Positions 54,293 to 64,000 of a DNA stretch of 64,000 nt are shown here, in pieces. The notes under the pieces are model-generated. The model was not told where the DNA came from and did not search any database. It worked only from the letters and a program-made list of their open reading frames with translations. Each line of letters begins with the position of its first letter. The first letter of the stretch is position 1. Origin of the DNA: Aquibacillus halophilus (GTDB lineage Bacteria > Bacillota > Bacilli > Bacillales > Amphibacillaceae); the NCBI RefSeq assembly GCF_009649745.1, contig NZ_WJNG01000005.1:124001-188000 (forward strand), read 5' to 3'. The position numbers and the translations under genes were made by a program.

Positions 54293-54558
54293 TATTTATT
54301 GACCTCCTATTCTAAGTAAAAAATCCGAATTTTGTTCCTTGTTGTTATTATACTAGATATTGCTGGTCAATTATTAACAATAGGGTTTAAATTTACTAGA
54401 TTCACTCTAGCAAATTTAGCCAGCTAGCAAAATGATCATGTCTTTTCAAGGAATCTTCTGGTAAGTGGCAACTTTTTATCACAACAAGAGAAAACTTACC
54501 ATAGGCCAGTTTTCTAATATATATCTATAATTGCACAGCCAAGAGGACTCCTTCCTCA

Positions 54559-56038
54559 AAAATTCGATAGAATTTTAGCTGAGAGGTGAATTGGCGGTCT
54601 TGGTGCAAGGAATTTTATAACTTTTTTGGTAATATAAACATATAAGAACTTATGTTTGGAGGTGAAACATGAATGACAAACTATAAAACCATGCAAATTT
54701 GCGTTAAAAAAGGTCACCGGATGTACGATTATTTTCAAGAGATGTAGCCAACATGCAAAGAATATGCACAACACGACAAACTTTTATATCCGCCAAGTGT
54801 ACACAGCTATAACTCAAAAAAAAGAGTTACAACCTCTCCAAAGTGAAGTATTGGAAACCGTTGAAAAACATTTACCTAGAATCAACGATAATCAACTTAC
54901 GGCTTACCAAAAGAAAGTGACAAGAGAAAAAAAAAATGGTTGAAAAACGAAAAGAAATCAAGTGTCATTTGTTTGAAGTACGCTCGAAAGAGAATCCGTT
55001 TGTTGATTACAACTTTTTGGATGCTCTTTTTAAATCAATGGTCCAAAACGACTATCGCTCGTTACCAACGCAATCAAGTCAAGGGATTATGAAGACCGTA
55101 TTCCAAAACTGGAAATCCTTTTATGCTAGTTTACGAGATTATAAAATGAATCCTAATAAATATAAGGCACGACCTAAAATTCCTGGATACAGTCGCTCTC
55201 ACGAAAAAGAAATCTCCTTTTCGAACCAAGATTGCGTGATTAAAAACGATAAGTTTTTGAAGTTTCCAAAAACAAAAGAGAAACTAAATATTGGGAAACT
55301 TGGGCTTTATGAAGGAAAACTAAAACAAGTCCGGGTTGTACCGAAGTACGAACACTTTGTAGTGGAATTGATTTTAGAAGTTCCTTTGGAACAAGAAATG
55401 AAAGAATCGAAAAACCGCCTTATGTCAGTTGATTTAGGAAATGATAACCTTGCAACCATTGTCACAAACACAAGTCGAAGACCTGTCTTAGTGAAGGGCA
55501 AAAACATCAAATCCATCAATCAACGATACAACTAACATGGGCAAGAAAAACAACCAAAGCTTTGTGACAATACCACATGCATTGCTGATTAAAATCATAC
55601 AATACAAGGCAAAACAACATGGAATACGCGTTGTTTTAACTGAAGAATCTCATACGTCAAAAGCAAGCTTCTTAGAGAATGATGACCTCCCTGTTTATGG
55701 TGAAGAGGATTCGAAAAAAACATTTTCAGGTAAGCGTACTAAACGTGGAATGTATTGTTCGAAGAACAAAACCCTTGTAAACGCTGATGTAAACGGCTCT
55801 GCCAATATTACGAGAAAAGTGTTTCCGGAAGCGTTTGAAAAGACAATATCAAGTATTCAAAAAATATTGAATCCAATATCACTGGTTTTAAAATAAAAAA
55901 GTAATCCCAAAGGCAAGACCAATGGGATAGCGGGGTTGGGTGTTTTTAGCACACCAATGTGTCAACTCCACTAGTGGTTAATCTTCTTCTTGAAAGTCGA
56001 TACCCTAGAAACACCCACCTCAAATTTCGATAGAAATT
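54559..56038. mobile_element. Decayed IS200/IS605-family element
   Basis: Bounded by short hairpins: AAAATTC-GATA-GAATTTT at 54559-54576 and AATTTC-GATA-GAAATT at 56023-56038, both followed by a TGGCGG-like string, as expected of IS605-type LE/RE structures. The body is a broken tnpB. No tnpA. It lies between sbcD and the IcmF gene. Confidence 0.75.
54673..55896 (+). pseudogene. tnpB: tnpB (IS605 OrfB, RNA-guided nuclease-like), frameshifted and internally deleted
   Basis: Starts MTNYKTMQICVKKGHRMYDY after GGAGGTG, then a stop; resumes in other frames as YIRQVYTAITQKKELQPL and as the reading at 54936-55535 with SVDLGNDNLATIVTN (first catalytic Asp). It then stops and, after a gap of about 75 missing residues, resumes at 55537 with GKKNNQSFVTIPHALLIKIIQYKAKQHGIRV, SHTSKASF and ADVNGSANITRKVFP (final Asp). 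The segment with the catalytic Glu is deleted, so it should be inactive. Confidence 0.8.
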
Positions 56039-56053
56039 AAGTGGCGGGAGTAT

Positions 56054-59000
56054 TCATAAATTCCTTCTATACTGCCCGCCCACTTCATACAAAGCGGAGG
56101 TAATTTGACCGAGGCTCGCTACTCGGACGGTTTTCATTAATTCTTCAAACAAATTTCCACCGGAGAGAGCTACTTGTTTCAGTTGATTCAAAGCTTCTTC
56201 GGATTCGTTGTTATATCTGTTTTGGAACGCTTGTAAATCTCGAATTTGCCCCTCTTTTTCTTCGGTTGATGCTCGGGCCAATTCCATATCAAAATCGTCA
56301 TCTGATGGTGGATTAGGATTCAAGTAAGTATTCACGCCAACAATAGGCAGTTCTCCGTTATGTTTTTTTGTTTCATATAACAGTGACTCTTGTTGGATTT
56401 TTCCGCGTTGGTACTGAGTTTCCATTGCACCTAGTACCCCGCCGCGATCATTCATCTGTTCTAATTCCTTTAAGACTGCTTCTTCGACCAAGTCTGTCAG
56501 TTCTTCAATAATAAATGATCCTTGCTGTGAATTTTCGTTTTTCGCAAGTCCCATTTCCTTAGTAATGATCATTTGAATCGCCATTGCACGGCGAACACTT
56601 TCTTCTGTCGGTGTCGTTACAGCTTCATCATAGGCATTTGTGTGTAAAGAGTTACAATTATCATAGATTGCCATTAAAGCTTGTAGCGTTGTGCGAATAT
56701 CATTGAAATCTACTTCTTGAGCGTGGAGCGATCTTCCAGATGTTTGGATATGATATTTCAGTTTTTGACTACGCTCATTAGCACCATATTTGTTTTTCAT
56801 TGCAACAGCCCAGATACGACGAGCAACTCGACCAATGACATTATACTCAGGGTCTAATCCGTTACTGAAAAAGAATGACAAGTTTGGTGCAAAATCATCG
56901 ATGTTCATGCCTCTGCTCAAATAATACTCCACATAAGTGAAGCCATTAGCCAAAGTAAATGCGAGCTGACTAATCGGATTGGCTCCCGCTTCAGCGATGT
57001 GATACCCACTAATAGATACAGAATAATAGTTACGAACTTGATGATCAATGAAATATTGTTGAATGTCTCCCATCATTCGCAATGCAAATTCTGTTGAAAA
57101 AATACACGTATTCTGTCCTTGATCTTCTTTCAAAATATCTGCCTGCACCGTTCCACGAACAGTAGCTAAGGTATTAATTCGAATAGTTTTTGCCTCACTT
57201 GTTGAAGGAGTGCGTCCTTCTTTTACTTCAAACATCTCGAGTTGCTGATCAATAGCCGTGTTCATAAACATAGCAAGAATAATCGGGGCTGGGCCATTGA
57301 TTGTCATTGATACAGACGTTGACGGGTCGACAAGATTAAACCCATCGTACAGTGTTTTCATATTATCTAGTGTACAAATACTGACTCCACTTTGCCCGAC
57401 TTTACCATAAACATCTGGACGAAGCCCAGGATCTTCTCCGTAAAGGGTGACTGAATCAAAAGCCGTACTCAAACGTTTGGCACTATCCCCCTCAGATAAG
57501 TAATGGAATCGACGGTTCGTTCTTTTAGGCCCACCTTCGCCAGCAAATTGTCGTTTTGGATCTTCACCTTTTCGTTTAAATGGAAACACTCCTGATGTGT
57601 AGGGAAACTCGCCAGGAACGTTTTCTGATCTAATCCATCGAACAATTTCACCATAGTCAGCATACGTGGGCAATGATACCTTTGGGATATCTGTTCCTGA
57701 CAAACTACGAGTCTTCAATTCAGTGACGATTTCTTTATCACGTATTTTGGTCGTGAATGATTCTTGTTTATATGCATGTTTCTTATCTTCCCATGCTTCG
57801 AGGGCTTGTTTGACGTCTGGAGAGAGTATTTTTTTGTAATGGTCTCTTAAGCCAAAAAGTCCCGCTTGATCAACAGTCACTTCTTGATGATCATTGAGGG
57901 CATCTAATGTACCTTGAATTTGGAACCAGCGACGGGCTTTTTTCATTTCAGAAAGCGTTTCTTCATGATAGCCTCTTATTGTTTGTGCGATTTCTCTCAG
58001 ATAATGGATTTGTTCTGGTGGAATGATCGCATTTCGAAGCTGAATTTCTTCTTCCTTACCGAAGTCAGTCTGCCAGTCAGTGTCACAACTTTGATTAATA
58101 ATTTGGACCATCTCATAAAAAAGTCGATTGGTACCTGGATCGTTGAATTGGCTTGCCATCGATCCATAAACAGGCATCTGTTCGGGACGCTCATCGAACC
58201 GTAAGTGGCTACGCTGGTATGCTTTGCGAACTTCACGCAGGGCGTCTTCAGATCCTTTTCTATCAAACTTATTAATAGCTATCAGATCAGCAAAATCAAT
58301 CATATCAATTTTTTCTAACTGGGAAGGTGCTCCAAATTCGCTTGTCATTACATACATGGATACATCAGCCACCTCGGTAATCGCTGCATCCCCTTGACCA
58401 ATACCACTCGTTTCAATGATCACTAAGTCAAACCCAGCTCGTTTGACCACTTGGATTGCTTCTGTAATAGCCTTTGACAATTCTTGTCGACTATCTCTTG
58501 TAGCTAATGAGCGCATATAAACACTTGGTGAGTGAATTGCGTTCATACGAATACGATCTCCAAGAAGTGACCCGCCTGTTTTCTTTTTTGTTGGGTCGAC
58601 CGATAAAATTGCAACGTTTTTTTCTGGAAACGCCACCATAAATCGTCTTACTAATTCATCCGTAAGAGAGCTTTTTCCAGCCCCACCAGTCCCTGTAATG
58701 CCGAGAACGGGTGCCTTAGGAAGTTCACCTTGATCAATCGTTTGTTGAAAAACCTCTTGTTCTTCCTTTGTCATTGTCAGATTAAACGCTTTTTTTTCAG
58801 CAATCGTAATAAACCGAGCAATAACTCCGTCATGTTTTGTTGTTAAATCAACGCTTGAAAGATGTTCACTCGTACTCGTGGAAAAGTCACATTCCATGAT
58901 CATTTCATCGATCATGCCCTGTAATCCCTGTTTTCTTCCATCTTCCGGTGAAAAAATTCGTTTAATTCCATGTTGATGCAATTCATTGATTTCAGATGGG

Positions 59001-59308
59001 ATGATTGTACCTCCACCACCACCGTAGATATTTATCTGATTTGCACCTTTTTCTTGGAGCTGGTCATAGAGGTATTTGAAATATTCTAAATGGCCGCCTT
59101 GATACGAAGAAATGGCTATTCCCTGAACATCTTCTTGTATCGCAGCTTGAACTATTTCATCTACAGAGCGATTGTGTCCTAAATGGATTACTTCTGCTCC
59201 AGATGCTTGTAGCATTCTACGCATAATGTTAATGGACGCATCATGTCCGTCAAACAGGCTTGATGCCGTTACGAATCGAATCGGATGTATTGGTTTATAC
59301 TTAGTCAT
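56054..59308 (-). CDS. icmF: Fused isobutyryl-CoA mutase (IcmF)
   Basis: 1084 residues. The N-terminal B12 domain has DGHDAS with axial H22; a MeaI-type G-protein chaperone domain has P-loop GTGGAGKSS at 206-214, [11 protein letters not shown] and NKFDRKG; the C-terminal mutase domain (about 560-1084) binds acyl-CoA. It interconverts isobutyryl-CoA and n-butyryl-CoA using adenosylcobalamin. The full length fits the fused IcmF of Bacilli, not the split form. It is the last gene of the acyl-CoA operon. ATG 59308 with GGAGGG. Confidence 0.95.
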   Translation of the reverse strand: MTKYKPIHPIRFVTASSLFDGHDASINIMRRMLQASGAEVIHLGHNRSVDEIVQAAIQEDVQGIAISSYQGGHLEYFKYLYDQLQEKGANQINIYGGGGGTIIPSEINELHQHGIKRIFSPEDGRKQGLQGMIDEMIMECDFSTSTSEHLSSVDLTTKHDGVIARFITIAEKKAFNLTMTKEEQEVFQQTIDQGELPKAPVLGITGTGGAGKSSLTDELVRRFMVAFPEKNVAILSVDPTKKKTGGSLLGDRIRMNAIHSPSVYMRSLATRDSRQELSKAITEAIQVVKRAGFDLVIIETSGIGQGDAAITEVADVSMYVMTSEFGAPSQLEKIDMIDFADLIAINKFDRKGSEDALREVRKAYQRSHLRFDERPEQMPVYGSMASQFNDPGTNRLFYEMVQIINQSCDTDWQTDFGKEEEIQLRNAIIPPEQIHYLREIAQTIRGYHEETLSEMKKARRWFQIQGTLDALNDHQEVTVDQAGLFGLRDHYKKILSPDVKQALEAWEDKKHAYKQESFTTKIRDKEIVTELKTRSLSGTDIPKVSLPTYADYGEIVRWIRSENVPGEFPYTSGVFPFKRKGEDPKRQFAGEGGPKRTNRRFHYLSEGDSAKRLSTAFDSVTLYGEDPGLRPDVYGKVGQSGVSICTLDNMKTLYDGFNLVDPSTSVSMTINGPAPIILAMFMNTAIDQQLEMFEVKEGRTPSTSEAKTIRINTLATVRGTVQADILKEDQGQNTCIFSTEFALRMMGDIQQYFIDHQVRNYYSVSISGYHIAEAGANPISQLAFTLANGFTYVEYYLSRGMNIDDFAPNLSFFFSNGLDPEYNVIGRVARRIWAVAMKNKYGANERSQKLKYHIQTSGRSLHAQEVDFNDIRTTLQALMAIYDNCNSLHTNAYDEAVTTPTEESVRRAMAIQMIITKEMGLAKNENSQQGSFIIEELTDLVEEAVLKELEQMNDRGGVLGAMETQYQRGKIQQESLLYETKKHNGELPIVGVNTYLNPNPPSDDDFDMELARASTEEKEGQIRDLQAFQNRYNNESEEALNQLKQVALSGGNLFEELMKTVRVASLGQITSALYEVGGQYRRNL

Positions 59309-59411
59309 ACTATTCCCTCCGTCATCGGATTAAGTTGGGTTTTTGACATGTAAACTTTTACGATGAATGATATCTTAATTTTTTAGTCCTTGATTCTACT
59401 TTACCTAAGCA

Positions 59412-60554
59412 TCAGTCTTTCATTAACATTTTTGCGATAACGAGACGTTGAACCTCGTTTGTACCTTCATAGATTTGCGTAATTTTTGCGTCACGCATAA
59501 AACGCTCTACAGGATAATCTTTTGTATAACCATAACCTCCAAATACTTGAACCGCTTCTGTCGTTACTTCCATTGCCGAATCGCCAGCAAAAAGCTTTGA
59601 CATGGCAGATTCTTTTCCATAAGGGAGATTTGCAGACTCTTTCCAAGCGGCTTGATGAGTAAGTAAACGGGACGCCTCCACCTTTGTGGCCATATCTGCT
59701 AGTTTAAAACCTATGCCTTGATGTGCGCCAATTGGTTTGCCAAACTGCTTTCGTTCTTTGGCATAACCGACAGCTGCATCTAATGCACCTTGGGCAATAC
59801 CGACTGCTTGAGCGGCAATACCGTTTCGCCCACCATCCAATGTCATCATCGCAATTTTAAAACCTTCTCCTTCTTTACCGAGTCGATTAGCGGCTGGAAC
59901 CCGAACGTTATCAAAAATAATTTCCAATGTTGGTGACGATCTAATACCAAGTTTCCTTTCCTTTTTCCCCATGGTGAAGCCATCCATCCCTTTTTCCAAG
60001 ATGAACGCCGTGCATCCTTTATGCTGTTTGTCTGCGTCAGTCAAGGCAAATACTACGTATGTATCGGCTTCTCCTCCGTTTGTAATAAAAATCTTGGATC
60101 CATTTAATAAGTAGTCCTCGCCATCTCGTTTAGCTGTTGATTTCATACTAGCTGCATCACTTCCGGCACTTGGTTCAGTCAACCCATAGGCACCTAGTTT
60201 TTTGCCTTCAGCCATTGGACGTAAAAATTTTTGTTTCTGCTCCTCTGATCCAAATTTGTAAATTGGCCAACCCGCAAGTGAGATGTGTGCAGAAAGCATC
60301 ACACCTGTAGAAGCACATACCCTGGATAGTTCCTCAACAGCAATAACATAGCTTAAATAATCTGCTCCGATCCCACCGTATTCTTCTGGCCACGGGATAC
60401 CAGTTAACCCGAGTTCTCCCATTTGATCAAAGATAGATCGATCAAACCGTTCTTCTTCGTCTCTTACTGCTGCCGTAGGTTCAACCTCATTTTTCGCAAA
60501 AACACGCACCATTTTTCGAATCATTTCTTGTTCATCTGATAATTGAAAATTCAT
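59412..60554 (-). CDS. mmgC: Acyl-CoA dehydrogenase
   Basis: 380 residues. FAD flavoprotein with [16 protein letters not shown] and [10 protein letters not shown], and the catalytic Glu in [15 protein letters not shown]. Substrate probably short-chain or branched acyl-CoA. It resembles the B. subtilis MmgC and a paralogue lies immediately upstream. RBS AAGGGGG; between icmF and the other dehydrogenase. Confidence 0.9.
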   Translation of the reverse strand: MNFQLSDEQEMIRKMVRVFAKNEVEPTAAVRDEEERFDRSIFDQMGELGLTGIPWPEEYGGIGADYLSYVIAVEELSRVCASTGVMLSAHISLAGWPIYKFGSEEQKQKFLRPMAEGKKLGAYGLTEPSAGSDAASMKSTAKRDGEDYLLNGSKIFITNGGEADTYVVFALTDADKQHKGCTAFILEKGMDGFTMGKKERKLGIRSSPTLEIIFDNVRVPAANRLGKEGEGFKIAMMTLDGGRNGIAAQAVGIAQGALDAAVGYAKERKQFGKPIGAHQGIGFKLADMATKVEASRLLTHQAAWKESANLPYGKESAMSKLFAGDSAMEVTTEAVQVFGGYGYTKDYPVERFMRDAKITQIYEGTNEVQRLVIAKMLMKD

Positions 60555-60684
60555 TATTCATTTCCCCCTTTTATCACTATGTTGATCTACTTTTTTGTTG
60601 TGAAGTTGAATTTATCTCTACTTATTAGTTTAAGTATATTTAGGGACCCTCATAAAATGAGAGGCAACAACTAACTAAAATATA

Positions 60685-61824
60685 TTATCGCAATAGATTA
60701 TTGCTAATGACGATTCGCTGTATTTCGTTCGTACCTTCATAAATTTGTGTTACCTTCGCATCACGAAAAAATCGCTCGACTGGATATTCTTCTGTATAAC
60801 CATACCCACCAAAAACCTGGAGGGCTTCGGTTGCAATCGTCATCGCTGAATCGGAAGCGAACATTTTGGCCATCGCTGCTTGATTGCCTACTGGTAAACC
60901 ACGGGAAACAAGGTCTGCTGCCTGATAGGTTAATAGTTTAGCTGCTTCATATTTAGTAGCCATATCTGCTAGTTTAAAAGCAATTCCTTGCATCTCCCCA
61001 ATTGGTTTTCCAAATTGCTTCCGCTCTTTCGCATAGTTCTTTGCCGCTTCTAGTGCTGCTTCACAAATACCAAGTGACTGAGCAGCAATCCCAATTCGGC
61101 CTTTATTTAAGTTAGACATGGCAATCTTAAACCCTTCTCCCTCTTCACCTAACAAGTTCTGTTTTGATATTCGGCAGTCCTCAAATGAAAGAGGGGTCGT
61201 ATTAGATCCATGAAGTCCCATTTTTCTCTCTTTTGATAGGACTGAAAATCCTGGCGTTCCTTTTTCAACGATAAATGCACTAATCCCTTTTTTAATAGAA
61301 GTGGAATCTGTTTTCGCAAAAACAATATACGTATCAGCTTCACCACCATTGGTAATCCAAGCTTTCGATCCATTTAATATATAGTGATCACCGTCTAATT
61401 TAGCAGTAGTTCTAATGCTTCTAGAATCACTCCCCGCACCAGGCTCTGACAATGCAAAAGCGCCAAGAAATTCACCAGATGCCAACTTTGGAATATACGT
61501 TTGTTTTTGTTCTTCAGTACCAAAATAAAGAATCGGGTTTGTACCAACAGAGGTGTGCACAGATAAAATAACGCCAAGAGCTGCACTAACCCTTGATATT
61601 TCCTGAATCGCAAGTATATAGGATGTGTAGTCCATTTCTGATCCACCGTATTTTTCCGGAATTGGGATCCCCATTAAACCTTTTTCCCCCATCTCCCTAA
61701 CAAGTTCCCTCGGGAATTCATCCGTTCTCTCCATGTGTTCTACCGCTTTTGCAACTCTCTCATCAGCAAATTTCCGAACCATTTTTTTCATTATTTTCTG
61801 CTCATCTGTCCAGCTTAAGTTCAT
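60685..61824 (-). CDS. Acyl-CoA dehydrogenase (second copy)
   Basis: 379 residues, about half identical by eye to the gene downstream. GAFALSEPGAGSDSRSI, GSKAWITNGG and IYEGTNEIQRIVIS. Together the pair may use different chain lengths or branches. ATG 61824 with GAGGTG. The operon order is thiolase, hydroxyacyl-CoA dehydrogenase, this gene, then the next dehydrogenase. Confidence 0.9.
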   Translation of the reverse strand: MNLSWTDEQKIMKKMVRKFADERVAKAVEHMERTDEFPRELVREMGEKGLMGIPIPEKYGGSEMDYTSYILAIQEISRVSAALGVILSVHTSVGTNPILYFGTEEQKQTYIPKLASGEFLGAFALSEPGAGSDSRSIRTTAKLDGDHYILNGSKAWITNGGEADTYIVFAKTDSTSIKKGISAFIVEKGTPGFSVLSKERKMGLHGSNTTPLSFEDCRISKQNLLGEEGEGFKIAMSNLNKGRIGIAAQSLGICEAALEAAKNYAKERKQFGKPIGEMQGIAFKLADMATKYEAAKLLTYQAADLVSRGLPVGNQAAMAKMFASDSAMTIATEALQVFGGYGYTEEYPVERFFRDAKVTQIYEGTNEIQRIVISNNLLR

Positions 61825-61836
61825 GTTGACACCTCA

Positions 61837-62691
61837 TTAACTACTATAGTCGTAAAAACCTTTTCCTGTTTTTTTACCGAGCCACCCTGCCTTCACGTAT
61901 TTTCTTAAGAGGGGACAAGGCCTATATTTGTCATCTCCAAAACCTTCATGGAGCGTTTCCATTATCGATAGACATGTGTCAAGACCGATAAAATCAGCTA
62001 ACGCCAACGGTCCCATCGGATGGTTCATCCCTAACTTCATTACTTCGTCTACATCTTCCACCTTAGCAACGCCTTCAAAAACGGTATAAATTGCTTCGTT
62101 AATCATTGGCATCAAGATTCTATTAGAGACGAACCCTGGAAAATCGTTAACCTCTACGGCAGCTTTATTCAATGATTCTGCCATTGTTCTGACAGTCTGA
62201 AATGTGTCATCAGATGTCGCTAACCCACGAATTACTTCGACGAGCTTCATCACGGGGACCGGGTTCATAAAGTGCATTCCAATTACCTTTTCCGGACGAT
62301 TTATTTCTCCAGCAATCTCTGTGATTGATAGTGAGGATGTGTTCGTTGCAAGAATAGTCTGATCAGAAGCAACATTATCTAATTGTGAGAAGATGCTTTT
62401 TTTAACACTCATATTTTCCACTGCGGCTTCAATGATAATGTCTTTATTTTTTGCATTACTAATTTCCGTTGATGGATGTATTCGGTGCAAAATTCTGTCC
62501 ACATCTGTTTTCAAAATTCGCTCTTTGTCCACTAGGCGTTGGAGCTGCCTGCTTACGTTTTTAATTCCTTTTTCTACATATTGTTCTTCGAGATCATGTA
62601 ATGTAACGTCATAGCCGTTCATAGCACAAATTTGAGCAATACCACTCCCCATTTGTCCTGCACCAATAACCATGACTCGTTGTATATCCAT
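61837..62691 (-). CDS. mmgB: 3-hydroxybutyryl-CoA dehydrogenase
   Basis: 284 residues. NAD-binding [16 protein letters not shown] at the N-terminus, [19 protein letters not shown] with the catalytic His, and [15 protein letters not shown]. Start ATG 62691 after GGGGAGTGAG; the frame can extend to 62721 without a site. It oxidises 3-hydroxyacyl-CoA to 3-ketoacyl-CoA. Ends 13 bases before the acyl-CoA dehydrogenase start. Confidence 0.93.
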   Translation of the reverse strand: MDIQRVMVIGAGQMGSGIAQICAMNGYDVTLHDLEEQYVEKGIKNVSRQLQRLVDKERILKTDVDRILHRIHPSTEISNAKNKDIIIEAAVENMSVKKSIFSQLDNVASDQTILATNTSSLSITEIAGEINRPEKVIGMHFMNPVPVMKLVEVIRGLATSDDTFQTVRTMAESLNKAAVEVNDFPGFVSNRILMPMINEAIYTVFEGVAKVEDVDEVMKLGMNHPMGPLALADFIGLDTCLSIMETLHEGFGDDKYRPCPLLRKYVKAGWLGKKTGKGFYDYSS

Positions 62692-62777
62692 TATGGTTCT
62701 CACTCCCCTATGTTCTGTCACAATTTTGGTTGCTACACTTTATCTGTTAGCTAAATTTTTCCAACAGGCTACTGGTT

Positions 62778-63956
62778 TTATACTTCAATCATAATTGCGT
62801 CGCCCTGACCGCCACCACTACAAATAGCAGCAATACCAATTCCACCACCGCGGCGTTTGAGCTCATAAGCTAATGTTAAAATAATTCTAGTTCCACTAGC
62901 ACCGATTGGGTGGCCTAATGCAACAGCTCCTCCATTAACATTTAATTTATCTGGATTTAATCCTGAAATTTGACCACTTACTAATGAAACGGCGGCGAAT
63001 GCTTCATTTACTTCAAATAAATCGATGTCATTTATAGTTTTTCCGGTTTTTTTTAATAATTTGTTAATGACAAGTCCAGGTGTTTTAGGGAAATTCTCTG
63101 GTTCGACAGCTAGCTGTGTATGAGCTAGAATCGTTGCTAATGGAGCCAAGCCTCTTTCTTTAGCTTTTTCACTAGACATGAGTACAAGTGCTGCTGCACC
63201 ATCATTGACTCCAGGTGCGTTTCCAGCGGTAATTGTACCATCTCTATCAAATACCGGCTTTAGCTTCGACAAGCGTTCAAGCGAGGTATCTTTTCTAGGT
63301 GACTCATCGTGTTCCACAACAATGGCTTCCCCTTTACGTTGTGGAATTTCCACTGGGATAATCTCTTCTGCGAATTTCCCCGATTCTATTGCCTCACAAG
63401 CTTTTTGATGGCTTCGATAGGACCATTTATCTTGGGCATGTCGTGATAAGTCATGTTCCCTCGCAACCGCATTTCCGTAGTTTCCCATATGAACACCTGT
63501 GAAGGTACATGTAAGTCCATCATGGACCATCATGTCATGGAATTTTTGCTCTCCCATTTTGAAGCCAAATCGTGCACCTTTAACAAAAAAAGGTGCCTGA
63601 CTCATAGATTCCATACCGCCTGCAACAATGGTATCCTGTTCGTTTGCTCGAATAAGAATATCAGCTAACGTCACACTTCTCATCCCTGAAGCGCAGACTT
63701 TATTGATGGTTTCTGTTTCCGTCTCCCATGGAATACCTGCTTCGTGCATTGCTTGACGTGATGGGAGCTGTCCTTGACCACCCTGAAGAACGGTTCCAAT
63801 AATTACGTGATCAATATCTTTTCCTTCTAATCCCGCTCGTTCAAGTGCTCCTTTGATTGCTTTTGCACCTAGCTGGGATGCAGTAAGACTTGAAAGCCCT
63901 CCACCTAATTTTCCAACAGGTGTTCTTGCTCCACTAACAATGACCGTCTTACTCAT
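62778..63956 (-). CDS. mmgA: Acetyl-CoA acetyltransferase (thiolase)
   Basis: 392 residues. Nucleophile C88 in VCASGMRS, LGHPIGASG (His) and ICSGGGQGDA with the second Cys (about 378). It condenses two acetyl-CoA or cleaves acetoacetyl-CoA. First visible gene of the operon; only 44 bases remain upstream, so its promoter is outside or near the window edge. AAGGGGGAA precedes the ATG 63956. Confidence 0.94.
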   Translation of the reverse strand: MSKTVIVSGARTPVGKLGGGLSSLTASQLGAKAIKGALERAGLEGKDIDHVIIGTVLQGGQGQLPSRQAMHEAGIPWETETETINKVCASGMRSVTLADILIRANEQDTIVAGGMESMSQAPFFVKGARFGFKMGEQKFHDMMVHDGLTCTFTGVHMGNYGNAVAREHDLSRHAQDKWSYRSHQKACEAIESGKFAEEIIPVEIPQRKGEAIVVEHDESPRKDTSLERLSKLKPVFDRDGTITAGNAPGVNDGAAALVLMSSEKAKERGLAPLATILAHTQLAVEPENFPKTPGLVINKLLKKTGKTINDIDLFEVNEAFAAVSLVSGQISGLNPDKLNVNGGAVALGHPIGASGTRIILTLAYELKRRGGGIGIAAICSGGGQGDAIMIEV

Positions 63957-64000
63957 AACCCGTTCCCCCTTGATTGTTAATTTTAATAATTTTAAAATTA

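Overview
The window looks like chromosome from an AT-rich, spore-forming member of the Bacillaceae. Many genes are close matches to the Bacillus subtilis core set (yunF, ypgQ, thyA-dfrA, tatA/tatC, yozE, yhfW, yppC, sbcDC, trhP1-trhP2). Shine-Dalgarno sequences are strong, GTG and TTG starts are common, and most transcription units end in strong intrinsic terminators. No rRNA, tRNA or CRISPR array was seen.

Layout. 1-9 kb: the 5' end of a queuosine-precursor transporter behind a preQ1-I-like riboswitch; DUF72 and HD-domain genes; an NlpC/P60 wall hydrolase; a membrane-anchored metalloprotease resembling Pro-Pro endopeptidases; thyA-dfrA; a tatA-tatA-tatC Sec-independent export cluster; and several small Bacillaceae proteins, including a 26-residue hydrophobic peptide with its own terminator. 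9-20 kb: housekeeping and stress genes (msrAB fusion, ferredoxin, acylphosphatase, LysM/M14 endopeptidase, P1-family peptidase, tRNA hydroxylation pair trhP1-trhP2, FAD/Rieske oxidoreductase). 20-25 kb: a two-gene sulfolipid operon (sqdB-sqdX-like), a free-standing LAGLIDADG endonuclease and a lone bioD. 25-31 kb: a tRNA-dihydrouridine synthase, a palindromic element, a second undecaprenyl-diphosphate-synthase-like gene, a yozG/yoaS-like pair and a peroxiredoxin-like gene whose active-site codon is an in-frame UGA.

31-35 kb: a YtrA-type GntR regulator with two tandem operators over its own promoter, its ABC transporter operon and an orphan ECF sigma factor. 35-44 kb: a patchy accessory region with a tyrosine recombinase, decayed gene remnants (DUF2642, chemotaxis receptor, short ORFs), small unlisted genes and a four-gene FtsX/HlyD ABC operon in which one ATPase carries an AbrB-like C-terminal domain. 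44-54 kb: an ABC-2 exporter (two permeases and an ATPase), patatin-like lipase, yppC and sbcDC. 54.5-56 kb: a broken IS200/IS605-type element with decayed tnpB. 56-64 kb: an acyl-CoA operon on the minus strand (thiolase, 3-hydroxyacyl-CoA dehydrogenase, two acyl-CoA dehydrogenases, fused isobutyryl-CoA mutase IcmF).

The observations most worth follow-up are the UGA-containing UxxC peroxiredoxin-like gene with a candidate SECIS hairpin (30347-29802), the sulfolipid operon, the ABC ATPase-AbrB fusion and the preQ1 riboswitch. All calls come from reading the sequence only; no database search was run.
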